Source: Bacillota bacterium (GTDB taxonomy: Bacteria; Bacillota; UBA994). Taken from it: a stretch of 8,054 nucleotides of DNA. The stretch spans positions 1 to 8,054 of the forward strand of contig QLUS01000069.1 in NCBI GenBank assembly GCA_018725535.1. Reading direction: 5' to 3'. Under the pieces are notes generated by a model. That model was not told where the DNA came from and made no database searches. It saw only the letters and a list, made by a program, of their open reading frames with translations. Positions 1 through 6,310 of this stretch are shown here, piece after piece. The position numbers and the translations under genes are program-made. Within the stretch, counting starts at the first letter, position 1. Every line of letters begins with the position of its first letter.

Positions 1-571
1 CGAGCCTCCCTTTCTCATCCGCAGCGGAGCGCACCAGGAGCAGAAGATCCGCATCGGTCAGGCGGCTGCTGCTCTAGTCAACAACGGTGACAGTATTGTC
101 CTTGATGTCGGTACTACTACACTGGAGGTAGCGCGTCACCTTGCCGACAAGCAAAACCTCACTATTATTACTTCGAGCTTGCATATCGCCAACGTGTTGG
201 CTAACCAGTCGGGTATTCGTTTGATTCTCACCGGGGGCATCCTGCGTCCTGGTGAATCCTCCCTCGTTGGCCACCTGGCTGAGCGCGCTTTTGGCGATAT
301 GTATGTTGATAAGCTCTTTCTAGGCATCGGCGGTATAGACCTTAGGGCCGGACTCACTGAGTTTAACCTGGAGGATGCTCAGGTCAAAAAGGCGATGCTG
401 AGCTCCGCCAAGGAATGTATCGTAGTGGCCGATGCTAGCAAATTTGGCAACATTGCCTTTGCTGCTGTAGCATCCCTCACTGTGGTTCGCAAGATCATTA
501 CCGACACGGCCGTAGACCCTCAAGTTGTGAGCCATCTGGAGGAGATGAACATTCAGGTCATCCTGGCCTAG
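1..571 (+). CDS. DeoR-family transcriptional regulator, C-terminal part (5' truncated by window edge)
   Basis: The frame is open from base 2 with no start, so about 189 C-terminal residues are visible. The N-terminal helix-turn-helix (roughly 60 residues in a usual protein of about 250) lies outside the window. The visible part is the DeoR C-terminal sensor domain (DeoRC), which in this family binds a sugar phosphate and releases the repressor from DNA. Supporting motifs, in order, are EPPFLIR near the start, the VLDVGTTTLEVA loop, ITSSLHIANVL, LTGGILRPGESSLVG, VDKLFLGIGGID, GLTEFNLEDAQVKKAM and ADASKFG. The ATG at 179 is an internal methionine, because clear family sequence lies upstream of it in the same frame. 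The gene points the same way as the catabolic genes that follow, so local control of that operon is likely but inferred. The effector cannot be read from the sequence. Confidence 0.93.
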   Translation, partial: EPPFLIRSGAHQEQKIRIGQAAAALVNNGDSIVLDVGTTTLEVARHLADKQNLTIITSSLHIANVLANQSGIRLILTGGILRPGESSLVGHLAERAFGDMYVDKLFLGIGGIDLRAGLTEFNLEDAQVKKAMLSSAKECIVVADASKFGNIAFAAVASLTVVRKIITDTAVDPQVVSHLEEMNIQVILA

Positions 572-633
572 CGTTTCGTCAACTCTCAAGTGTCGGATAG
601 AGACGAGATAGTTTTATCCTGGCATCCTCGGCA

Positions 634-650
634 GTGAATTGCCAATTAAC
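634..650. promoter_or_regulatory. Palindrome overlapping the -35 box, possible repressor operator
   Basis: AATTG-C-CAATT (637-647) is a perfect 5-base inverted repeat around one central base. Two further outer pairs match (634/650 and 635/649), with one mismatch between. It covers the putative -35 hexamer, where a bound repressor would block RNA polymerase. The DeoR-family regulator encoded just upstream is the natural candidate to bind it. Operators in this family vary widely, and a LacI-type protein encoded elsewhere would also fit an odd-centred palindrome. Confidence 0.35.
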
Positions 651-666
651 CTTCGCATATTACAAG
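639..666 (+). promoter_or_regulatory. Possible sigma-70-type promoter of the catabolic operon
   Basis: A -35-like TTGCCA (639-644, 5 of 6 matches to TTGACA) is followed after 16 bases by a -10-like TACAAG (661-666, 4 of 6 matches to TATAAT). Transcription would begin near 673, ahead of the leader ORF and the BtpA-like gene. It is the best promoter pair I found by eye in the 237-base gap, and it lies where an operon promoter is expected. It is not strong, and no transcript data support it. Confidence 0.35.
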
Positions 667-704
667 GTTGATATGACACTAGCACCATTTAAGGAGAAAC
701 TCAA

Positions 705-767
705 ATGACTGGTAACAAGTCTGGAAGCGGTGAAGAGACACACAAGATGTCTGGAGGTCAAAGTTAA
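705..767 (+). CDS. Possible 20-residue leader peptide
   Basis: An ATG at 705 opens a 20-codon frame ending in TAA at 765-767. It is preceded by AAGGAG at 691-696 with 8 bases of spacing, a good ribosome binding site. The peptide is hydrophilic (MTGNKSGSGEETHKMSGGQS), with no signal, membrane segment or run of one amino acid that would suggest classical attenuation. The two halves look like an imperfect duplication (NKSGSG and HKMSGG). It ends 41 bases before the BtpA-like gene. It may be a translated leader or a chance frame behind a purine-rich stretch. Confidence 0.3.
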   Translation: MTGNKSGSGEETHKMSGGQS

Positions 768-808
768 ATACGGTTCATAATCTGCGAGGCAGACAAGAAG
801 GAGGAAGT

Positions 809-1636
809 ATGACTTCTACTCGACTCACGCTGTTACAAGAGCTCTTCGGTGTGGAGAAACCAGTTATCGCTATGGTCCACTTTCTCCCTTTGCCGGGCAC
901 GCCTCTCTACGATGAGGAGCGGGGCATAGCTGGTATCGTGGAAAGCATGGCCGACGATATGGAGAAACTGCTGGCAGGTGGGGTGGACAGTGTTCTCTTC
1001 TGTAACGAAGGGGACCGCCCTTATGCCTTGCGTGCTGACTTCGAAGCAGTGGCTGTGATGAGCCGGGTGATCACCGAGTTGGCCCCCCGCGACCGACCTT
1101 TTGGTGTGGACTTTCTGTGGGATGCCAAGGCGGCCCTGGCGGTAGCCCTGGCTACTGGCGCCAGTTTCATCCGGGAAGTGCTGACCGGCGTCTACGACAG
1201 CGACATGGGACTGTGGAACACGGACGCGGCTGCACTACTGCGCTACCGCCGCTACATCGGAGCGCAACACATCAAAATCTTCTACAACATCACACCGGAG
1301 TTTGCCGCTCCATTAGGATCTCGCCCGGTGGGCCTTCTGGCGGAGAGCGCCGTGTTCTCCTCCCTGGCTGACGCCATCTTGGTGTCTGGCCCTCGCGCTG
1401 GTGCTGAACCGGACCTAACGGTCCTGCGGGAGGCAAAGGAGGTTCTGGGTGGCCGGGCCCCGCTGCTGCTTAACACTGGGGCCAAGGTGCAGAACGTGCA
1501 CGAGTTCCTTAGAGTAGTCGACGGGGTCATCGTCGGCTCCGACCTGAAAGTGGAGGGCTATACCTGGAGTCCGGTAGACAAAGCGCGGGTGGAAGCCTTT
1601 ATGGAGGCTGTGCGCAGGGCGCGGCGGGGAGGGTAG
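809..1636 (+). CDS. BtpA/SgcQ-family protein (predicted TIM-barrel, function unassigned)
   Basis: This 275-residue protein has the usual length and landmarks of the BtpA family (PF03437): AMVHFLPLPGTPLY at 21-34, GGVDSVLFCNEGDRPY at 57-72, TGASFIREVLTGVYDSDMGLW at 116-136, AVFSSLADAILVSGP at 181-195, LNTGAKVQNV at 221-230 and DGVIVGSDLKVEGYTW at 238-253. The order fits a TIM-barrel whose glycine-rich C-terminal loops could bind phosphate. The founding member, cyanobacterial BtpA, affects photosystem I accumulation. The closer relative here is E. coli SgcQ, encoded in a sugar-transport cluster with a DeoR-type regulator, for which no reaction is firmly established to my knowledge. A carbohydrate or nucleoside-related activity is likely by context. 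ATG 809 follows AAGGAGG (798-804). The kinase begins two bases after its stop, so the two are almost surely co-translated. No membrane segment or signal is visible. Confidence 0.88.
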   Translation: MTSTRLTLLQELFGVEKPVIAMVHFLPLPGTPLYDEERGIAGIVESMADDMEKLLAGGVDSVLFCNEGDRPYALRADFEAVAVMSRVITELAPRDRPFGVDFLWDAKAALAVALATGASFIREVLTGVYDSDMGLWNTDAAALLRYRRYIGAQHIKIFYNITPEFAAPLGSRPVGLLAESAVFSSLADAILVSGPRAGAEPDLTVLREAKEVLGGRAPLLLNTGAKVQNVHEFLRVVDGVIVGSDLKVEGYTWSPVDKARVEAFMEAVRRARRGG

Positions 1637-1638
1637 AC

Positions 1639-3141
1639 GTGGCTGATTACCTGGTGGGGATTGACATTGGCACCACTGCGACCAAAAGTATTGTGTGCGA
1701 CGTGGATGGAAACATCTTGGCGGAGGCTGAGGTCCCTGCCAACCTGCACTCTCCCCTCTCTGGCAGGGCCGAGGAAGACCCGGAAGAGTGGTGGGCCAAC
1801 CTGGGGCGGGTGGCCCGCCAATGCCTGGGGAAGGCAGGCGTGGCACCCACAAGGGTGGCCGCCGTTGGCGTCAGCGGCATGGTGCCTACCCTTATTTTAG
1901 TAGACGCTCAAGGGCGGGTCCTCCGCCCCAGCATCCAGCAAAACGACGCCCGGGCCGTGGCAGAGATCACCCTCTTTCAGACTCAGACCGACGCTGAGGA
2001 CGTTCTGGGTCGTACTGGCAGCCCCATCAGCCAGCAGTCCATTGGACCCAAGCTGCTGTGGCTGCGCCACCACGAGCCTGACACTCTGGTTCAGACCGCC
2101 AAGCTGATGGGCTCCTACGACTTCATTGTTTACCGGCTGACCGGCTCTCTCTCCCTGGAGCGCAACTGGGCCCTGGAAAGCGGCCTCTTTGACCTGCAGC
2201 GAGAGGACTGGGACGACGGGCTGTTGGCCTTGTCCACTATAGACAGGACCTGGCTCTCTCCCATCCACTGGCCAGCTGAGGTGGTGGGGAAGGTGACGGC
2301 TGAGGCAGCTATAGCCACCGGGCTGGCCGAAGGGACGCCAGTGGTGACTGGCTGTGCCGACCATATCGCCTCCGCCTTCTCCGCTGGGTTAAGAGCGGAG
2401 GGGGATATGCTGGTAAAATTAGGCGGTGCTGGCGATATCCTCTACTGTCTCGACCGACTAGTGGTGAACCCACGGCTTTTCCTTGACTACCATGTTATCC
2501 CCGGCAAGTATTTCATCAATGGCTGTATGGCTTCCAGCGGTAGCATCATCAAGTGGTTCCGCAACGAATTAGCCCCTGGAGTCGACTACGCTCAGCTAGA
2601 CGTCGAGGCGACCTCCGTGAGGCCCGGTAGTGATGGTCTAATCCTCCTGCCCTACTTCCTAGGTGAGAAGACGCCTCTGAATGACCCCTTGGCACGAGGT
2701 CTCTTCTTCGGGTTGACGCTAACTCACACTCGCGCCCACCTCTATCGGGCTATTCTAGAGGGGATCAGCTACGGTTTCTATCATCACCTGGAAGTGCTAG
2801 CCGAGCATGGCCTCACGGCGACCAGAGCGCGGGTCACCAATGGCGGCGCCCGCTCATCTCTATGGCGGCAAATTACAGCCGATGTTCTAGGAATTCCCTT
2901 GGAGCAGATCGCCGGGCACCCTGGCTCCTCGCTGGGTGCGGCCTTCGTGGCCGGCATGGGTGTTGGTGTCTTTCGTGACTGGGGCGATATTGAGCGCTAC
3001 ATTACCATCGCTGCCATCACTGAGCCGAATATGAGTAACCATGACCGGTACCGGCGTTTGTTCAGTCTGTATCGCCAGGTTTACGAGGCGTTAAGAGACA
3101 AATTCCCGGTGTTGGCCGATATTACGGGAGGTGTGGGATGA
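1639..3141 (+). CDS. FGGY-family carbohydrate kinase (XylB-like, substrate unknown)
   Basis: The 500-residue protein has the two-domain FGGY sugar-kinase architecture and would transfer phosphate from ATP to a sugar or polyol in the cytoplasm. Visible motifs are the N-terminal phosphate loop GIDIGTTATKS (7-17), EEDPEEWW (45-52), QNDARA near 101-106 in the sugar-binding region, GCADHIASAFSAG (238-250) with the expected catalytic base D241, and LGGAGDI (261-267). The second FGGY signature (G354 to E374) matches the PROSITE pattern fully. NGGARSSLWRQITADVLGIP (401-420) and the GSSLGAA loop (429-435) line the ATP site. Compared with E. coli XylB, the pocket pair Met-His (GQMHG) reads Val82-Pro83 here (GMVPT), and the usual LGTSG reads LGGAG, so xylulose is not assured as substrate. 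The start is GTG 1639, with GGGGAGGG at 1626-1633. The next gene overlaps its stop by four bases. Confidence 0.93.
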   Translation: MADYLVGIDIGTTATKSIVCDVDGNILAEAEVPANLHSPLSGRAEEDPEEWWANLGRVARQCLGKAGVAPTRVAAVGVSGMVPTLILVDAQGRVLRPSIQQNDARAVAEITLFQTQTDAEDVLGRTGSPISQQSIGPKLLWLRHHEPDTLVQTAKLMGSYDFIVYRLTGSLSLERNWALESGLFDLQREDWDDGLLALSTIDRTWLSPIHWPAEVVGKVTAEAAIATGLAEGTPVVTGCADHIASAFSAGLRAEGDMLVKLGGAGDILYCLDRLVVNPRLFLDYHVIPGKYFINGCMASSGSIIKWFRNELAPGVDYAQLDVEATSVRPGSDGLILLPYFLGEKTPLNDPLARGLFFGLTLTHTRAHLYRAILEGISYGFYHHLEVLAEHGLTATRARVTNGGARSSLWRQITADVLGIPLEQIAGHPGSSLGAAFVAGMGVGVFRDWGDIERYITIAAITEPNMSNHDRYRRLFSLYRQVYEALRDKFPVLADITGGVG

Positions 3142-3935
3142 GGTTGCAGGACAAGGTCGCCGGCGTCACCGGCGCCGGCATGGGCATTGGCCGGGCTATT
3201 TGCCTGGCCCTGGCCGCAGAGGGGGCCCGGGTGGCAGTGACGGATCTTAATTTCGATTGGGCGAGCCAGGTGGTCGAGGAGATCGAGGCCAGGGGCGGTG
3301 AGGCCATAGCCCTAAAGCTTGACGTCACCCAAGCTACCGATATCGTCGTGGCTCTGAAGGCCATCGTGGATCGCCAGGGGCGCATCGATATCTGGTGCAA
3401 TAATGCCGGCGTCAGCACAATGAACTGCTTTGTAGATTTGACCGAGAAAGACTGGGATTGCAATATGAACGTCAATGCAAAGGGGGTGTTCCTTTGCTCT
3501 CAGGCGGTGGCCCGGCAGATGGTGCAGCAGGAGCCCAACAGCGAGGGCATTCGGGGTAAGATTATCAACACAGCGAGCATGGCCGGCAAACGGGGGGCGG
3601 TCCCCTTTCTGGCCCACTATGTAGCTTCTAAGTTCGCCGTGGTGGGTCTGACCCAGGCCATGGCCGTGGAGCTGGCACCTCACGGCATCACTGTTAACGC
3701 CGTCTGCCCTGGCTACGTGGAGACCAGCATGCAGGAGCAGGAAGTAACCTGGGAGGCCAGGCTGCGGGGTATTAGCGAAGAGGAAGTGTGCCAACTGTAC
3801 ATCAACGACACGCCTCTACGCCGACTGGAGAGGCCAGAAGATGTAGCCAAGGTTGTTGTCTTTCTGGCTTCGGACCTGGCCCAGTTCATCACAGGCGAGG
3901 CCATCAACGTTAATGGCGGTGCCTTCATGGATTGA
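3138..3935 (+). CDS. SDR-family NAD(P)-dependent dehydrogenase
   Basis: A 265-residue classical short-chain dehydrogenase/reductase with a Rossmann fold, soluble and cytoplasmic. The cofactor loop TGAGMGIG is at 11-18. Asp36 at the end of the second strand suggests preference for NAD over NADP. Further marks are LDV at 61-63, NNAG at 88-91, Asn113 (NAKG), Ser147, the YxxxK pair Tyr161/Lys165, PGYVET at 191-196 and the C-terminal ITGEAINVNGG. The catalytic Asn-Ser-Tyr-Lys set is complete. Placed next to a sugar kinase and a sugar importer, it most likely oxidises a polyol or sugar alcohol to a ketose, or interconverts a keto-acid sugar as KduD-type enzymes do. The sequence cannot separate these. 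ATG 3138 overlaps the kinase stop (ATGA), with GGGAGGTG at 3126-3133, so translational coupling is likely. Confidence 0.93.
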   Translation: MRLQDKVAGVTGAGMGIGRAICLALAAEGARVAVTDLNFDWASQVVEEIEARGGEAIALKLDVTQATDIVVALKAIVDRQGRIDIWCNNAGVSTMNCFVDLTEKDWDCNMNVNAKGVFLCSQAVARQMVQQEPNSEGIRGKIINTASMAGKRGAVPFLAHYVASKFAVVGLTQAMAVELAPHGITVNAVCPGYVETSMQEQEVTWEARLRGISEEEVCQLYINDTPLRRLERPEDVAKVVVFLASDLAQFITGEAINVNGGAFMD

Positions 3936-3972
3936 GGAAGCCAACCGCGTGCCCCCCGCTGGCTCAGGGGTT

Positions 3973-3983
3973 AAAGGAGGTGA
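3973..3983 (+). promoter_or_regulatory. Near-perfect Shine-Dalgarno without a well-spaced start
   Basis: AAAGGAGGTGA is almost fully complementary to the 3' end of 16S rRNA, but no ATG, GTG or TTG lies 5-10 bases behind its core. The next ATG (4000) is 19 bases away and opens a 27-codon frame that runs into the binding-protein gene and stops at 4083. The binding-protein gene has its own site at 4051-4059. This may be a ribosome standby site, the remnant of a lost small gene, or chance. Confidence 0.3.
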
Positions 3984-4007
3984 GAGGGTAAAACAATATA
4001 TGTTTGT

Positions 4008-4022
4008 TTGCAATTTGTGCAA
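4008..4022. repeat. Short inverted repeat upstream of the binding-protein gene
   Basis: TTGCA (4008-4012) and TGCAA (4018-4022) form a perfect 5-base inverted repeat with a 5-base AT-rich centre, in the 128-base gap between the dehydrogenase and the binding protein. The surroundings are AT-rich compared with the genes, as in a regulatory region. It could be a weak operator for a second, importer-specific promoter. Repeats this short often arise by chance. Confidence 0.2.
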
Positions 4023-4063
4023 CTTAGGTCGAACTTTACAAAGCGAAAAGAAGGAGGAGAAAA

Positions 4064-5371
4064 ATGAGACAGAAAAGGATTAAAATGGGGGGTTTCCTGG
4101 CTATCGTCTGTTTGTCGCTAGCGATGGTAGTTGGGCTGGTCGGATGTGTTCCAGCACCTGTGGCACCTACGACATTGACCATCATAATGGAGGAAGTACC
4201 AGATACGGACGTGGTGAAGGAACTCATTCCGCAGTTCGAAGCGGAGAATCCCTGGCTTAGGATTACTATTGAGGCTCTGCCTTACGCCGCCATGCGGGAC
4301 AAGATGCTTACCTCGTTCCTGGCTCCCGAGTCGATCTACGACATTGTCATCGCGGATAACCCGTGGATGGACGAGTTTGCTAGTGCTGGCTTCTTGGAGC
4401 CACTGGATGAGCGTATTGCCCAAACACCAGACTACGACTTTGATGATTTCGTAGGCCCGTTGCGCGACATTGGTGTGGTGCAGGACAAGATCTATGGTGT
4501 GCCCTTCTACAACTACGCTCTGGCTCTCATCGTCCGCCAGGATCTGTTTGATAACCCAGACGTTCAGGCGGCGTATGAGGAGAGGTACGGTAAACCGCTG
4601 GCCGTGCCAACCACCCTAGAGGACTATCTGGAAGTGTCCAAGTTCTTCACGGAGCAAGGTATCTATGGTGCGGCCATGCAGCCCGAGCGGGGCTATAAAA
4701 TCTTCGAAGAGTGGAAGAACTGGCTGTATGCTGCCGGCGGTAGGCTCATGGACGCCCAAGGTAACACCGTCTTAGACAGCCCAGAGGCCAGGCGGGCATT
4801 GGAGCTGTACATTGAGCAATTCGAGACCTCGGCGCCACCTGGTTCCCTCAGTTGGGGTTTCGATGACGCCCTCCGCAGCGTGGCAGCCGGTGAGGCGGCC
4901 ACTATGATGAGCTACAACTGGATGCTGCCCACTCTCAACGACCCTGACGGCCCGGCGGGTGAGTTGGCTGGCAAATTTGCCCTTTATGAAGTGCCAGGCG
5001 GTAGGGGGGTTCTGGGTGCCTGGCACTGGGCTATCCCCCACAACGCGGTGAACAAAGACGCTGCTTGGGAGTTCATCTCCTGGCTCACCTCCAAGGAGAT
5101 AGACAAACAGCGTGTTATCCTTGGTGGTGCTCCCACTCGGACCAGCGTCATGACTGACCAAGAGGTGTGGGAGAAAGGTTTCGGCCGGGAATACTACGAG
5201 ACGATTCTATCGATTTTGGAGGATGCCGAGCCGTTGGCTAGAGGCAAACGGGCCGAAGAGGTGATCGAGGTAGTGGGTACTGAGCTGAATATGGCTGTAG
5301 CTCGCGATAAGACGGTGGATCAGGCCATTAGAGATGCTGCCAAGCAGGTAGAAGAGATTGTGAGGCGGTAA
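4064..5371 (+). CDS. ABC transporter sugar-binding lipoprotein (family 1 solute-binding protein)
   Basis: A 435-residue extracellular solute-binding protein of the MalE-like family, which would capture the sugar outside the membrane and deliver it to the two permeases. The N-terminus has basic residues (RQKRIK), a hydrophobic segment about 9-25 and a lipobox LVGC with Cys28 as the lipidated residue. A Pro/Ala/Thr linker follows (VPAPVAPTT). Family features include the first strand TLTIIMEEV, PQFEAENPW (56-64), YDIVIADNPWMDEFASAGFL (92-111), where the domain 1 ligand cleft is expected, KIYGVPFYNY, and later KDAAWEFISWLTS, typical of C-terminal helices in these proteins. Length is normal. ATG 4064 has AAGGAGGAG at 4051-4059. 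The Met at codon 8 is a less likely start, since starting there would remove the basic residues. The ligand cannot be named from sequence alone. A stem-loop follows the stop codon. Confidence 0.93.
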   Translation: MRQKRIKMGGFLAIVCLSLAMVVGLVGCVPAPVAPTTLTIIMEEVPDTDVVKELIPQFEAENPWLRITIEALPYAAMRDKMLTSFLAPESIYDIVIADNPWMDEFASAGFLEPLDERIAQTPDYDFDDFVGPLRDIGVVQDKIYGVPFYNYALALIVRQDLFDNPDVQAAYEERYGKPLAVPTTLEDYLEVSKFFTEQGIYGAAMQPERGYKIFEEWKNWLYAAGGRLMDAQGNTVLDSPEARRALELYIEQFETSAPPGSLSWGFDDALRSVAAGEAATMMSYNWMLPTLNDPDGPAGELAGKFALYEVPGGRGVLGAWHWAIPHNAVNKDAAWEFISWLTSKEIDKQRVILGGAPTRTSVMTDQEVWEKGFGREYYETILSILEDAEPLARGKRAEEVIEVVGTELNMAVARDKTVDQAIRDAAKQVEEIVRR

Positions 5372-5383
5372 GTAGCAAAGGCT

Positions 5384-5418
5384 GGGGGGTCAGGTTTTGT
5401 CTACCAGCCTGACCCCCT
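5384..5418 (+). promoter_or_regulatory. Strong intercistronic stem-loop between binding protein and permease
   Basis: GGGGGTCAGG (5385-5394) and CCTGACCCCC (5408-5417) form a perfect 10-base stem, extended by a G-U pair (5384/5418), around a 13-base loop. No run of T follows (TCGACACTC), so it is not a canonical Rho-independent terminator. In importer operons such a hairpin after the binding-protein gene commonly protects the upstream mRNA from 3' decay and makes the binding protein more abundant than the membrane subunits. That role is inferred here. A dispersed REP-like palindrome is the alternative. Confidence 0.75.
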
Positions 5419-5440
5419 CGACACTCTTTGGGTGATGTAA

Positions 5441-6310
5441 ATGCAATTTTTACGGTTACCCCTTAAATATAGACTTCTTATACCTCTCATTGTTGTCCTG
5501 CTGGCGGTTTTGATCTACCCATTGATCTTTTCCTTCTGGGTTTCTCTCCACGACTACAGACTGACGGCCCTGCATGAGGTGCAGTTCGTCGGTTTGGCCA
5601 ACTACATTGGCCTGAGTGGCAAGATGTCTTACTGGAACGCTTTGAGAAACACCCTCATTTTCGTCTTTCTGGCGGTGGGATTGCAAACGATCATTGGCTT
5701 TGGCCTGGCCTTGCTCCTGCACCGCCCCAGCCGCTTTCGGAATTTCTTTCGTGCCGTACTACTGACCCCGATGTTTATTACCCCCATTGCCGTTGGACTG
5801 ATGTTTCGCTTTATGCTAAACCTGCAAGTGGGCGTGCTACCCTATCTGTTAGACAAGGTGGGGGTGACCATTGACTGGTTTAGCCCCAGGCTGGCCTTGT
5901 TCAGTATCATCTTGATTGACGTCTGGCAGTGGACCCCTTTTATGCTCTTGCTTCTCCTGGCAGGCCTTGAATCACTGCCGGTAGAACCCTTTGAAGCCGC
6001 CCGGGTAGACGGTGCCTCTGCCTGGTCTACCTTCTGGAAGGTTACCCTGCCTCTGATGCGCCCAGTGCTCATTATGGCCCTCATCATCCGCATGCTCGAC
6101 GCTTTCAAGGTCTTCGAGTATATCTACGCTATCACCCAGGGCGGCCCTGGCGAGAGGACGGAGACCATCCTTTGGCATATCTACAAGGTAGGCTTCCGCT
6201 TCTTTCGTATGAGTGAGGCGGCCTCCATGGCTTACGTGCTGGTTCTGGTCACACTGGTGTTAGTCGTCGCTCTGTACTACAACATGAAACGGGGAGAATA
6301 TCGCCCATGA
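5441..6310 (+). CDS. ABC sugar transporter permease, MalF/UgpA type
   Basis: A 289-residue integral membrane protein with about six hydrophobic segments, near residues 12-34, 69-94, 103-125, 150-178, 205-230 and 262-281. The cytoplasmic loop between segments 4 and 5 carries the EAA motif that docks onto the ATPase (E185-A-A-R-V-D-G to P204). QGGPGERTETILWHIY (233-248) is typical of MalF/UgpA-type permeases of family 1 sugar importers. It would form the translocation pore with the next gene product. ATG 5441 has only a weak ribosome site (GGTGA at 5431-5435). Together with the upstream stem-loop, this fits lower expression than the binding protein. Confidence 0.95.
   Translation: MQFLRLPLKYRLLIPLIVVLLAVLIYPLIFSFWVSLHDYRLTALHEVQFVGLANYIGLSGKMSYWNALRNTLIFVFLAVGLQTIIGFGLALLLHRPSRFRNFFRAVLLTPMFITPIAVGLMFRFMLNLQVGVLPYLLDKVGVTIDWFSPRLALFSIILIDVWQWTPFMLLLLLAGLESLPVEPFEAARVDGASAWSTFWKVTLPLMRPVLIMALIIRMLDAFKVFEYIYAITQGGPGERTETILWHIYKVGFRFFRMSEAASMAYVLVLVTLVLVVALYYNMKRGEYRP

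Noticed and set aside
179..571. ATG 179 as the start of a separate 130-residue protein
   Set aside because: The same frame is open upstream to base 2 and carries conserved DeoRC sequence there. The gene is cut by the window edge and does not begin at 179.
595..619. Possible terminator after the DeoR gene
   Set aside because: GGATAGAG/TTTTATCC gives only a weak stem with two G-U pairs and no T-run behind it. I do not call it a terminator.
589..680. Inverted pair AGTGTC (589-594) and GACACT (675-680) as a distant operator pair
   Set aside because: Six-base matches 80 bases apart are expected by chance, and nothing else supports looping.
1415..1852. Long opposite-strand frame across the BtpA-like/kinase junction
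   Set aside because: Its protein is rich in Pro, Arg and Gly with no family pattern, and it lies wholly antisense to two clear genes. It is a by-product of GC-rich codon use.
1897..2364. Opposite-strand frame of 155 codons inside the kinase gene
   Set aside because: It is fully antisense to conserved FGGY sequence, with no ribosome site or recognisable domain.
3997..4042. Promoter for the binding-protein gene (TATATG at 3997 or TACAAA at 4037)
   Set aside because: The first has no fitting -35 box. The second would start transcription almost on top of the ribosome site. Read-through from the upstream genes is enough.
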